In this document: positions 42,621 to 54,716 of the stretch, in pieces | How positions within the stretch are numbered: the stretch's first letter is position 1 | Layout: every line of letters begins with the position of its first letter | Translations under genes and position numbers: made by a program | Assembly: GCA_021234155.1 (NCBI GenBank) | Contig: JAJEKV010000102.1 | Coordinates: 3,387,193 to 3,451,192 of the forward strand | Origin: Isoetes taiwanensis | Taxonomy: Eukaryota > Streptophyta > Lycopodiopsida > Isoetales > Isoetaceae | DNA: 64,000 nucleotides | Direction of reading: 5' to 3' | Notes under the pieces: generated by a model | The model's database searches: none | What the model saw: only the letters and a program-made list of their open reading frames with translations | Told to the model about the DNA's origin: nothing

Positions 42621-45250
42621 TATGATTAAACCACAGAACGGAGAAGAAGAACAAAGGAGAACTTTTGCTAAAAATGATAGGTTTTGGAATGATGCTAGCC
42701 GATTTCTGCAATTTTTCGATTGGGATGCCAAGGAAATCATGGAAATGATGCAAGGGGTTGAAATGATGCAAGTGGTTGAAATGATGCTGGCCGATTTCAA
42801 TTGGATCAGCATTTTCAAGTGAGTATCTGTATTTCCTCTTCCTTTTTTGTGCTTCTCAAGAAATCGCCTATTCCTTTCCTAATCAACAGCCCTGCTTCTC
42901 ATCAAAGTTATAAAAGTTCAAAGCAGCTTGAATTCCTGTCAATTTTGGGTCCCTCCAACAGCATTAAAAAAAGCTCAAATTATCACTGTCCTTTAGCAAA
43001 ATCGGGTTTATTTTCCTTAAACAAATTTAGAGCACAAGTTATGGTGAATAATGCATGCACAAAACATTTTTATATTTTTAGCCCAACAAAATCGAGAGGT
43101 GGCCATGCACCCTTTTTTTTTTTGCTTGCAGGTGAAAAAGAAAGAGACCAGCTGCTGTGAAGCTAATTTCACACAACAGTGAGAGCAGTGAGGCCACAAT
43201 TCAGCCGAGAAGATCTTCCCAAATTTTCCCAGAGGTATGGTGAGGAATGAGATTGTAGTACAAGTAGAGATCCAAACGAGATAGTTGCTCGTACACTAGT
43301 AAGCATTGCACATGAGTTATCAATCCATGGTGAGGCAGTTGCAGCCAGATTTGGATGATATTATTTGAGAGAATTCCATGGATAATGATGTCCAGGTGGC
43401 TGCCAATTTAGAGGCAAACATGCAGGGCCAGTTTGAGGAAAATAGCAAATATACCAATGCTGAAAAATCTGGGGCAAATTTGTAGGATCATGTTGGGGGC
43501 AGATCTGATGATGAAGACATCTTTGAGAAGGAGAACTTTGAGGGAGAAGAAGAGCAATTGTAGCAGCCCCTTTAGGAGTATAACACAGACACGAAGATGT
43601 ATGTTTGTTTGATTCCTACCAGCTCATACAAAATTAATAGGAAGGATAGATTTAAGACTCATTTGGCATCTGCGCGTGATATGAAAGATGTGGAAATGGG
43701 AGGTGCTAAAAGAGGCAGGCCTTGGAAGAATTCGGATGGTCCATTGCGCCCTAACAGGTCCATGGATCTGTGATACATACAGTACACTACAAACCCGGAT
43801 TGGAGGTACAAGAATGGGCTGAGGAGATATAAAAAGGCCTGCATCAAGTGTGCACGCCTAGCATTTGCAGATTTGTATTAGAATGGTGGGGCTAAGGAGC
43901 AGGAGAAAGCCAATTTTGTGGCTGATTTTGTGGAGAAGTGAGCAGTTGCATAGGAGGCACAGAAGAAAAAAAAATGGCACGGTATAGATCTAATATTGCT
44001 CATGATTGGTTCTTGGAGGAGACAGCCCAGCATGATTGGAATATGGAGCCAGCCCAGCATGATTGGAATATGGAGCCACAAAACAGGTTGACGAATCTGA
44101 AATCATTCTTTTGGTTGAGACCCCAGAACATGCAAGAACCATGGCCTCTTCCAGCACTACATACCATTCTGTCTTTGAGGCCAGAATGGACTCTTGAGAA
44201 AGGATTTATTGAGCTCTTTTATGACTGGTACAATATGAGGAATGCCAAGAAGAGAAAAGCAACAACATCTAATTACAATTGCTGGTAGCCATTATATCTT
44301 GGGAGTCCAATATGGAAGCAGGGTCCTTCTAGCTATGGCGAGTTTTGTATAGAGCAAAAAGATGTACAAGTCTTTGAAACCCTTGCCTCCGACAAGCCTG
44401 AATTAGTGCACAAGTCATGGTTCATGACAATCACATCGGGTGCTACTTAATGTAAGCCTCTTTGTATTGTATAAGTTTTGTCTCTTTGTAATTTTTTATT
44501 TTTTATTTTTTTGCCTAAAATGCATATGCTGGTAGGATCCTGTCCCATACAATTTCCTACAATAGAAGAGGGCAACATTGTTGGTTCAATCCAGCCGTGA
44601 TGGGTTGCTCTTGAACAATTCAGACATCTGGAGAAATTTGTTACCTACTAGACCAGCTGGGAAGATCGATTCCATTTCATTTTATTGGCTGCTAGTGAAT
44701 ACCAGGTAAATCTCTCATGGTAGCCAATGAACTAATACATCATGTGCTTACAATCACAAGTGGCTGCAGGAGTCATTGGAGTTTGTTCATCTTCGTGACC
44801 GAGATGCAAGTTTGTAGTGCCTTTGGTCAGCCCACATCCGTAATTCTGCATTTTGATAGCTCTGCTGGTTTTCATAACCATGTATCTTCTCACTTCACAG
44901 TGTAAGTACCATGATTAATAATTTATCCTGCACTTAGTTATGTGATTCTCATTCTTTACTACTGCTGGAATCCCCTTGTAGGTTGTTTGGGGCTTTGTTT
45001 ACAAGCTGGGGTAATGATAATCAACATATATGAATGCAAGGGTCCGTCTAGTTGATTGTCCACAGCAGTCCAATGGCTCAGACTATGATGTGTGGACAAT
45101 CCTATATGCCATACAATTTCTCAAGAAATTTTGTGCAGAGGAGGGCTTCATCAAATGTCGTTCAAGTATTCCTCCACATGCCCAAAGCCTCTTCATGCTT
45201 GATTTCTGCAGGCTTTGTCAAGTAACATATTTTTATATGTTGATATAGGA
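42621..45250 (+). pseudogene. Ulp1-like (C48) protease gene of a MULE-type transposon, decayed
   Basis: The most telling pieces are HWSLFIFVTEMQVCSAFGQPTSVILHFDSSAGFHNH (about 44770-44880) and VRLVDCPQQSNGSDYDVWTILYAIQFL (about 45040-45120). They match the catalytic His block (HWSL...ILHxDS) and the Gln/Cys block (PQQSNGxDCGV) of SUMO-protease-like C48 peptidases. The catalytic DCG is DYD here, so the active Cys is lost. Upstream, broken frames give acidic and basic segments (FEKENFEGEEEQL; RGRPWKNSDGPL) that may be the N-terminal part. A 21-bp unit is tripled near 42735-42795 and a 27-bp unit doubled at 44028-44083. Ulp1-like genes are carried by Kaonashi-type Mutator elements and some CACTA elements in plants, and the MULE transposase next door supports this. 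Confidence 0.65.
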
Positions 45251-45469
45251 GCTGGATTCCTAAGCTCGTGCTGCTGCAGTGCAAAAGAACATTTGGGACC
45301 CTCCTGGCCAAGTTTCACGAGTTGCTTATTTCAGGAAAGAGGAGTCTGCCATTGCCAGAGGCATCCCTCCTAGCATAGGTAGTACAATCATGTCAGTGCA
45401 CTCTCTATCTACTGTAGTTTTCAGCCTTTCTACCTTGATCCTGAGTTCTTTCATGAGGAAGTCAACATC

Positions 45470-46870
45470 TGACAAGAGACTAGGACATTCTGCAATTGCA
45501 ACCTTCCTTTCCTATAGAAGAATCATGCACATATCTTACCAAAACTTTAAACCATGAATGTCTGACATGCCAAAGGCATAATTGAATAGGGGTCTATGGC
45601 CACATCAACTCCAAAGTACCAATCTCTGCCTCCGCATCATCAACTATAAAGCAAGAGGGGGCCCATCTGGGATCTTCCAGGTGTATGTTTTTCATATGTT
45701 GAAGCCAAGATCGAATGTCAACTTTCGTTGAGCTCAACGTCAAAATCCATGCAACGGGCACTCCATTTATGTGGCTATCAAATACAACGAAGGTATACAA
45801 CATAAACCTAAGTCATTAGTCTTGAAGCTGGCATCCATAGCTATGGCGTTTCCCTTCCTATACTTCAATAACATTTCCATTGAAAATGTGTCATGATCCA
45901 AGATGGAAGGGTGCCTCTTCTTTATGAAAGCATACCAAATCTGGATTTTGATCTACCCACATTCTCACACTGAGTCATATTCACATGCTGCTTCCAAGTG
46001 CACTAAGAAACCTCGTCAAATGTGTTCCATATATCATCCATATCTAGAAAGTCATCTCTATTGTTGCCCACCCCCTGCATTTCTAGCTTATGACAACCTG
46101 CTCTTCATGCATCCTCATTACCTCCCTGGGTGAGTGACCTTCTACCAACAAGCCCCTCATCTAATCCCTTTTTTTTTTTTGAAATCCATAGTGCAAACTG
46201 ATATCTTATGCCAACATTGTCATCATGGATCTGACCATGGCAAACAACACCTTCCTTGTTGATATGGTTCTTCTCGTAGTACATAATCTGACTCCATTCT
46301 GGTTTAATATACAATTGTTTTACTAAGAAGTGACACATACAACCTCGTTTGTAGGACTCACCACGCAACCTTCTACTTCTTCTAGTAACTGGGTGCTGCT
46401 CGCCTGTTTCAGAAGTATCAACAAGAGGGTTTGCTTGCTCTCTTTTTTTCCCAGGATCTCTGCTCTTCCTTTTATTCCTTCCTTTACTGCGTTGTTCAAC
46501 CCCTCCTACAACCTCAGCATTATCTTCTTCTATGGGTTCAATATGGTTAGGGTCATCTACTTGTTGCTCAATACGTTGCTGCTCAACCTGTTGCTCAACA
46601 ACTTGCTGTTCCATAGGTTCTGCAGTATCTCATCCTTTCCCCCATTTGGTTTTCTTCTTTTTGGCATTTGCTAGTGCTCTTGTAGAAATCTATTGGGCAA
46701 TGCACATTTCTCCTCTTCCCTTCAACAAACTCTGGAACACGGGCAGCTGGAATGCAATAAAATTGGGTTGAAACACTAAAAACTGAGCCAACCGACTCCT
46801 TTGCCTTTGTCTTTTGTCGATTGCAAATTGTTTTGGCTGAAAGGTCCCTTGGGAGGATTTTGTGCCTCAA
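45470..46870 (-). pseudogene. Mutator-like (MULE) transposase, decayed
   Basis: On the minus strand the reading gives a charged N-terminal part (46614-46105: SKGRNKRKSRDPGKKREQ...KRGCMCHFLVKQLYIKPEWSQI), then in shifted frames GNAIAMDASFKTNDLG, followed by FMLYTFVVFDSHINGVPVAWILTLSS, the SCFIVDDAEAEIGTL block, and after a stop LCLWHVRHSWFKVLV. These are the successive landmarks of the MULE DDE transposase domain: the first Asp in MDASF, VFDSHxxGVPVAW, the second Asp in VDDA, and the CxWHVxRxW helix. It faces the Ulp1 remnant tail to tail. Stops and frameshifts show it is inactive. Terminal inverted repeats were not found. Confidence 0.75.
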
Positions 46871-48239
46871 TCCCTTCCAACATCTGCCACAAAACAGAAG
46901 GAATGAAGCAAGAGTTGATATATTGTATCATGTTTTTCCGAAAATAAAGAACATGATACTCTTACCTGCTACCAGACAGAGTAAATATCATTGGGCTTGT
47001 CATTAGCAAAACTGTTTTTGCATACATCCATGGTGGGACAATGATTCAATTGATTTTACAGTAGTGATCAAATTTAAAACAAGCTGAAAGAACAACAGTT
47101 TTAAGGCTGTTGATCAGTGAATGGGTTCAAGAAACATAAATAAATTTACTTCATTACAAGTGCTCCACTCCAAATCGACCAGTCTCGACTCCTCTTGCAT
47201 TATCTTTGCTCCAATGAAGGTGCAGGAAGGACAGGAATTGAGAGAATATATCTTTTGGTAAAAGATTATGAGGATGCTACGGATATTCTCGTCATTGGCC
47301 GACTTAAGGTATGATGTCGTGGATCCATGTTAAGATAAATTGTTTCAATTGCTCCAAATCGTGGTTGCTTGGTAATTATGGAAGTCGTGCAATCTTTCAA
47401 TGTCTCGTGCAAGGTTGATTTGTTACAGACATATATTTCAGTAACCTACATTATATTCTTGGGGAAGTGCATAAGGTCACATCCAATTGATAAGCCTGTC
47501 GCATTTTTACATTTAAAGAATATGCCTTTCTTATTAGTTATGTCATCAAACTATGCTTCTGACATCACATGACATGTCACCATAATAGTGTCATCCATTT
47601 TTGAGATGTCATCAAGCACGTGCGTCAAAAAGTCTTGAAATTCAAGGTTTTTGCAAAGTAGGCTTGGGAGTCAATGCCACATCATCATGCCATATCACCA
47701 AATTGATGAGACCATTACCATTCTAGTCATCAAAGGTGCGTGATCATTCATATTTGATTGGAAGTTCAAAATTCTAAGTTCCTGTAAGGTCAAAGTTCAT
47801 CTATTTTATTTGCCACCTCGCCGAGTTTACTCATCTTTTCTGCAAAAAAAAAAGGGAGAGAGAGGGGAGAGCAAATTGTAGAAATGAAGAAAGAAAATTT
47901 ATGCAAGAGGAATAGATGCCGCTAAAAAAGATTTGGCTATCCTCAACAACATTCAATCCAACCTAAATTTTGGCCTAGATTCCTCCATTTCCTACTTTCA
48001 ATTTCTCTTTCACATTTATCATAAGTTCAGGATGCCCCTTCCCTCAAGACCATGAAGCAATTATCCCAATTTGAAGTTCTAAGCCTTTTATATCATGTCA
48101 CTTTTTTGCTTTAGACATGTGGGATAATTTATCTTAAAGAGAATGTTTTAGGATTCATATCAAACAAAGGTCCGTAGCAGAGATTTTGACCTTTTCTTAT
48201 AGCACGATAACAAGGAGTGGGGGATGAGGATGGGCGCTC
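46871..48239. other. Spacer; LTR-like CATC-rich words and a short A/G-rich tract
   Basis: No gene. 47530-47750 is rich in TGTCATC/CACATCATC words resembling the block at 17.5-18.0 kb. A purine tract (AAAAAAAAAAGGGAGAGAGAGG) lies near 47844-47868. Nothing else was recognised. Confidence 0.4.
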
Positions 48240-50116
48240 GTGACGACGACGCCTAGGGCTGCCGGCATTTTTTCTTGTACCTTGAGCATCTGGACTCTGT
48301 TTTTGATGATCTTTAGTTCGTTGGAAAACTTGTTCCGAGGGCTCTCCATCAACATCATTTTTTTAGCCACTTATAGTAGGGATGGGGAAGACAGATATTG
48401 GTCTAGCATCCAAGGCGGCGGCAGAACGGCGTGAGTCTACCACCAGTTTGGTGATAAGTGATCCCCTATTGCTGCGTAAAAAGAGGTAAATAATTCAGTT
48501 GGAAGTTCTTTGCCTTCGGTGGTGGCTACTCCAGTGGTTCTTGAAGAAAGGGATTTTCCTCCCTTGCAAGGCGCTGTGAGTAAGGAAGCAAAAGTTAATG
48601 GGAATTTACATCAAACATGTACAGATTCCAGTCCTAATGTAGTTTCTCTGCCTCGGGTAAATGATAGTGCTTGGAAGTCATCTGACTCTGTTACAAAAGT
48701 TTCATATCAAAGATTTAGTGATTGGTTTTGTAAGGATATATCTAGTGCATCCAGAAAGGCAAGGGTAGCAGCTACTTTACAAGTATTGTCTGAAGGGAGT
48801 AAGGATGAGTTGTTGGCAATCTTGGACACATTGAAACCCGACATATTCAACTCCAACAACAATTGCCTCCAGATGACATATTTTACCAGTCTGAGTGTCA
48901 TAATGTAGTTAAAGCTTTCGGTATTCTTGTGGTTGAAGTGGATCATCAAGCTCATATTAGGTGTGCTGAGAACTTATCTTTCTGTGCAGTTCTTAGGTGT
49001 TTTACTGGTGGCTATTTAGATTTTTCACGGTTTTATGTTTGGTTATCTCGGCTTTTGAGACGCCTTCAACTTCCTCCTTTTTAGTCCATCAAGTTGTTGG
49101 CAAAAAACTTTGTTCTTATTATGTTTGAAAGTAGTGATGCAGTGGATTCTTTGGTATCAAGAGGGATTGATCCACTTGGTGGGGAATATATAATGTACCA
49201 GTATTACTCTCCTGGCTTTACACCAGATATGGTTCATGCATTAAAGTTGCCTTGCTGGTTCTCGTTACCTAATCTTCCTCCTGATCTAATGGCTCATCAA
49301 TTTCTAGTTGCAATTGCAGCAGGACTTGGGGTTCATATCTCACACTCCATCATAAATGGTCCAAGGATTTGTGTTTCTATGCCAGTGGGCTCGCCTTTAT
49401 CAGACTGTATAGTTGTGAAGAGTGGGCCTTGGTATAAGAAGTTGGATCTTAAGCTTCTGAATGGTCCAGAATTAGCCCGTTTGTTTCCTAATAGGGAGGT
49501 TTTTGCTAGCTTTCATTGAGATAATTGTGCATCTCAGGCATTTGTTCAACATTCTTCTCAGGTTTAAGCTCCCGTTGTTATTTCTTCATCTATTCATGAT
49601 CAACCTTTGCCGGTTGCTTTGCATTCCTCAGCTATGGAAGATGCTCTACATACAGTTCCGATGGTGTCATCCTTAGCACCATCAGCTGCAGCTATAGTTC
49701 CTGCTACTCTCCACATTGTTGCTTCTGCTTCTCATGCTTCTGAGATTGTTATGGCTGATGGTCCTAATCTTCAGTGCGCTAAAGAGTCTTGGCAACCTGT
49801 CAATTGGAAGAAGGCAGTGAGGAAGAAGTCTGATATGCCATCTCATGAGCCTATCCTACCTCGTACTATTCAGTGGCATGATAATTTGATGTCTGTTGAT
49901 GATCATCTCGATGTCGCAGATCATGTTGATTGTGATAAGGCCATTAAACGCCTCAGGGTGGCACGAGGACTATGATTATATACTGTGTATCTGTATAGGT
50001 GGTTTTGCCTAGTGGATTATTTCGTCCTCTTGGTTTTGAGTCCCATGTCATAGGTCCTCGGTATGTATCTTGATTTCCCTTGATAATAGATTGTCGTCCT
50101 TCAAAAAAAAAAAAAA
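48240..50116 (+). mobile_element. ORF1-only retroposon with poly(A) tail (plant L1-type gag-like ORF1)
   Basis: 48510-48850 encodes VVLEERDFPPLQGAVSKE and a helical segment. After frame breaks, 49094-49519 reads NFVLIMFESSDAVDSLVSRG ... LPCWFSLPNLPPDLMAHQFLVAIAAGLGVHI ... WYKKLDL, the DUF4283-type RNA-binding domain (WxxLPxLPxxLxxxxFLxxIAxxLG) of plant L1 ORF1 proteins. 49607-49975 continues a Ser/Ala-rich tail. Only about 125 bp of 3' sequence follows before a 16-base A-tail at 50101-50116. No endonuclease or RT follows, so this is an ORF1-only copy. Confidence 0.7.
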
Positions 50117-51065
50117 AACTTTTTAAAATCTGTTCAAACAGACTTTTACCTTTGGGCCAATATGCAGCCTTAAGCCAAAACAGGTGTAACATTGACTTAA
50201 GCCTTAAAAATGGTCAACATTTATCAAAGCAGAAGAAAGTACGAGATTCTATGATAAGTAACAATTTCCTTTTGTCATTCCAATTAACGTTTTTCGTTCA
50301 ATACATCATTTTTACCTTCATAAGAGTTGATAATTGACACTAGAACAACATAACATAAAGTTTAAATTTCCCTTTCTTTCGAATCAACACTATAGAGTTC
50401 AATAGACTTCTCAGAATTGTATCTTCAACGTCATCACGTCTTATAGCTTTTCCAACGTGAATAAATGGGAAAACACACGTAGGAGCAAGAAGTCCCGTTA
50501 CCTGCAGTGAAACCAGAGGACAATTAGCCTAAGAAGGGTAAGAGCCTAAGTCACTAACAGGTAAGCTTTAGATTTCTTGAGCTTTTCGCCCTTCACCTTG
50601 CATGTAATCGTAATAGTGGCAAAGCATATCTAACTTACTCTGCCTTAAACAAATAACTCACATGCATCTGCTATATCAGTATGCATGGCAAAAAATATAA
50701 CTCAAATAGTCATGACGAGGTCTATAGCCTTCCTTCCTGGTGTTAGTCCTGTACGAGCCCTCTGTTCCAGTCATGAATCTCCATTATTATGCTAGTCATA
50801 CACCAAATTCATATTCTGTGCTCATGGTCGAAAAGTCCAAACCATGTCAGGTCCTAAGAGTCATCCTAAATCAACAATGGCCATTTATCTCTGCCATAGC
50901 TGTTCAATTGTACTACTTCAACATTAAACAGTACCATCATTTATATAATTTGAAACCACCTGCCAAACATGGATTACTTGATATGATTCAATCACATAGC
51001 AGACCCGAATCTCTAAAGTGAATTTTTCCATTTAAACTATTACTATACATCTTTGAAGCATTTCA
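50117..51065. mobile_element. Diverged solo copy of the Penelope-like terminal repeat
   Basis: Similarity to the 1.66-kb terminal repeats at 23.6/29.5 kb is clearest at 50495-50597. It includes GTTACCTGCAG, GAAAC, ATTAGCCT, GGGTAA, CAGGTAAGC and CGCCCTTCACC in the same order and nearly the same spacing. The flanks are much more diverged, so this belongs to a different subfamily or is an older insertion. No RT or ORF1 accompanies it. Confidence 0.5.
50498..50597. ncRNA. Conserved structured element (diverged third copy)
   Basis: TTACCTG (50498-50504) pairs with CAGGTAA (50558-50564), and AGTGA (50506-50510) with TCACT (50551-50555). In the other copies the inner stem is AGCAG/CTGCT, so both strands changed together. 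CGCCCTTCACC at 50587-50597 starts 22 bases after the stem, exactly as in the other copies. Confidence 0.6.
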
Positions 51066-51072
51066 ATAAGTA

Positions 51073-51100
51073 CTAGTTATGGTGCCCGCCGTTGCCGGGC
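51073..51100 (-). mobile_element. Helitron-like 3' terminus (second copy)
   Basis: On the minus strand the hairpin GCCCG...CGGGC (51084-51100, with an imperfect middle) is followed by ACCATAA, then CTAG (51073-51076) and T. Compared with 21674-21701, the ACTAGTTA, GTGCCCG and CGTTGCCGGGC words are shared. The body would extend to higher coordinates. Its 5' end was not found. Confidence 0.55.
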
Positions 51101-52160
51101 TATAGTAACGAAGGGGAGGGGTAGTTGTTTGGTTGTTGGCTAGAAAATGTTGCAATTATTTTCATGGTTGGAGATCGATCTACAACTGGTGTGAGATGAT
51201 TAGTGGTGAGATGAATTTAATTTTGCTAGATTGGATAAAATTTTCATATAGGAATCTTCAACTTAATGTGACCTTGAGCCCTACAGGATATAGAAGAAGC
51301 AAATGAAATAGAAGTATAAACTGACACTCTTGAATGCAACAATCAGTATACTCTTTAGCAGTCAATGGATTTTTATAAACATGTACTTGTTCTCAATATG
51401 GCTACAACTATTTCCATGTTGCGAGGCATATTATGTGGTGTTAAAACGTGATTGTCTAAGATAACATAGGTCGTGAAGAAGTTTGTATGATACGAATTAT
51501 GCAAGGACATGGTCTAGCAGTGAAGACCAAATGATGAATCATCATTTCAGTTCTGTCGTTAAGAAAAGTGTGAGACGAAGAAACCCTAAAAAACTATGCA
51601 AGGATAGACTCTTCATAATTCTAAAGTGGTGGTCATGTGAGATGATATTTATGTTACGTCGCATTGTCATGCATGAAATTATATTCACAATATAAGTATG
51701 TGAAGTTGAAGCTGCTTGTCAATGTTGATCAAAGTCACCTAGGTATGTAAGTTGGAAAAAAATATTTCAAAATTGAAAATAGGGGGCTATAGAAGTTGAC
51801 CACTAAGTATGTAGGAAGGCGAGAAGTAAATTGGAATATTCTAATTAATCACCGAACTCATATGGGTGTATGAAATTGGTAACTCTATGCATTTGGAGTT
51901 AGAATCATTTGTCATTGTTAGATGGATAGATAGATGAATATTTACGTCAAGAAGCAAGGATTTTGTAAGATTGTAAAGCATCGGTTAAAAAGATCGGAGG
52001 TATTTAATTGGAGGTTTCCATCTATATAAATATTAAAAGTGAAAGGAATATGCATCTTCCACATGAACTTGCATGCTCACCATCCCTCTAATGCTCGAAA
52101 CAAAATAAGCATGCTTATGACATGGCTAAAAATCTACAAACTTATTGTTCGTAATTGATA
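51101..52160. other. AT-rich, probably non-autonomous Helitron body
   Basis: No gene. It starts at the Helitron-like terminus and shows only short frames. Confidence 0.35.
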
Positions 52161-52458
52161 AAAAGAATAGAATAGAATATGATTTTATCGTCCACGGAGA
52201 CCAACTGGCCTATGGGACCCAAGTACAAAGAGAGAGCAGCAGGCATATTACTACCAGGATTAAAAAACCCCCGCCCCGAAGGGTTTTCGGGGGAAAAACC
52301 TTAGTAGCAATAAGGATGCTGACATACTGCACAGTTATATACATAATCACAAGTACGTTATATACATAATCACAAGTACAGCTGAGGTTAATGTCGGACA
52401 GGGGGGCATAACTGAGTCCGCGTATCCATTACCTCCCGGAGGTACGATCCCAACAAGC

Positions 52459-54602
52459 CTACAGAGGCCGCTTTCGATAGCTCATGCAAGGCGATGGGGC
52501 ACAACTAACCGAGCATATTGAGCCCGGATATCTTTGGTGCTGCCGGACAGGCACGAGGGCGTGACTTTCATCCTCAATGGCCACTGTTGGCGGCCTTGGC
52601 GACCACTCCTCGCGGGCTCGAATCCATCTCCCCGTCTCAATGCGGAGGTGGTGTGCACCTGTGCAAATGGAAGCAATCACCCCGCTTTTTCATGGGTAGA
52701 TGGGTGCGCAGTAGTGGTGTGGGGCCCCTCGTGAGCATGGGATTAACTTGTTGTCGATAATTTGCCACCTTGACATGTGATGGGGGCCTCTGCATCCCAA
52801 AGCTTGGCCATGAAGCAAGCATCCAAGTCTTGCTTCAAGGCGGTAGCGTTCCTTCGGTGTATGCACCGGTCCACATCTGTGTGCTCGCACATTCCATAGC
52901 GAGAACCACCGGGCTTGCTTGTCTTTCCAAAGAAGCTTTGAGTCGCCAAGGGCCCCATCGCCACTTGCCAAAAGCAAGGTTGGGCAGCCGGGCTTCATCC
53001 ATAGCCACCACCTTCCGGAAGTAAATAATGTGACGTTCCAGTAGCGCCCTCTGTAAATGGAAGGAAGCCCGCCTCCCCGGAGCAAGATCTGATATGGGAC
53101 CGTGGATTTCACTCCCAGTGCCCGGGCCAAGAAGGCCTTCTGTACCTGCTCTAGATCGTTCCAAGTGGTGAGGGATATCACTGGCCCCCACACTTCTGCC
53201 CCATAGAGGAGGACCGGTTCAACCAAGGCCCTGAACAAGTGTGCCTGGTGACCCCATGCATATAGCTCTGCCTTGTGACTGTTGTTTTGCATTGCATCTG
53301 GGGCTTTCCGGCCCTAGATGACCCAGAACGATGGATGCATCCCGTGTGTGGTAGTAGAAAACTCAATGCCCAAATACTTATAAGACTGAGCCACCTCCAC
53401 TACCTGCCCCTGGTAAGTGAATGAGGGAAGGCGTGGGTGCCGGGATGATGGGACCAGCAGCACCCTTGTCTTGGCCAAGTTAACTCTCATGTCAGTGAAT
53501 TGGCAGAAAGTGTCCAAAGCATCCAGGTGGCGTTGCATGTCCTCACCGGGGTATCTCTGTGCAGGTCAACATCATCGGCATATATGAGTTGCGGATTATG
53601 TGGTGCATCAATCGGCCCTCCCCCTGGTGCTCGGCTAGCCATTCTTCTAGCTGGTCAATGTACAAGCCGAAGCCCTTGGGAATGAGCGTGGGGGATAGAG
53701 GGCAGCCCCCGGGCGCACCCCAATGCTACCTAACGGGCTCCCCGACAAGGTGTGAGACGGCCGGAGCAAGCCTCAGATAGTTTGTATATAGCATTCTCGC
53801 AAGTCGACGGGGTCCCTAGTCGTCTCAATCGTCCCCACAACTTATCCCCGATGCACATTGTGTCAAAAGCCTTTGCGAAATCCACAAAGCAACAATTACA
53901 AATTCTGGGGCGTTGATTCCGGCTATCCTCTATGAGTGTTCGCAGAGTAAAGATATGGTCAATAGTAGAATGCCGGGGCGGAAGCCTGCCTTTTGTGTGA
54001 GCCCGCACTTCTCCATCCTCTGCCCAAAGTGTCGGTCGCCGCTCAAGAATCTCGGCAAGCAACTTGGCAAAGACAAACCCGACCATAATGGTACGATAGT
54101 TGGTCAATGGGGTCCCCCCGCTTTGTATATGGGCACAACTCTACCGTAGTCCAAAGGTCGGGGAAGCCTTCTTGCAATGCCCCGTTGAAGAGTGTTGTGA
54201 GAACCGGCACCATTGGGGCCCGCCCACTTGAGAAGCTCGTCGCATACCATCCAAATCTGCTTTGCCTTCTTGTTGGCGTTGCGCTGGCCCATTATGACAT
54301 CCCCTTCATGTGACCGAGCTAGGCATGTCTGGCGGAGGTACTTGGTGCTGGCTTCCCATTGGGTCATACAACCGCCGCAAGTATCTCACCCATTGTTCCG
54401 GGTAATATTTCCTGTGGGTCGCGGGCTTACTCAAGACCTTTCTCCGTAAGGCCCTAGGGTGGCGGTCTAGTAGACCAAACATCCATTCTTTGGTGCTCGC
54501 GAAGGTACCGGCTTTCTTGGTCTTGAGGAAGGAGCGGTATTGACGGACGACCTCTTGGGCGAATGGTGCGGGTCCAAAGACTTGGCGGAGCCATCGTTTC
54601 AA
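52459..54602 (-). pseudogene. LINE ORF2: reverse transcriptase and C-terminal Cys/His region
   Basis: Broken frames in order: a linker with ATHRKYYPEQWVRYLRRLYD, NYRTIMVGFVFAKLLAEIL, CFVDFAKAFDT (RT motif A), LIYADDVDLH (motif C, near 53560), VNLAKTRVLLV, LFRALVEPVLLYGAEVWG, ARALGVKSTVPYQILLRGG, and RIETGRW with a damaged Cys cluster. Several frame changes and stops occur, so no working enzyme is encoded. Confidence 0.82.
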
Positions 54603-54716
54603 CTCCCCGACATTAGGCCATCGAACCCGGTGATTGCGGGGAAGGTGGTTGCAGCCCCTGTGGATCGCCGAGCGGCCTCTCCCAAAGCATCCCCCCTACC
54701 CTCGGAAGGAGCCGGT

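Noticed and set aside
45279-45557. Plus-strand gene of 92 residues
   Set aside because: It lies antisense to the recognisable MULE transposase frames.
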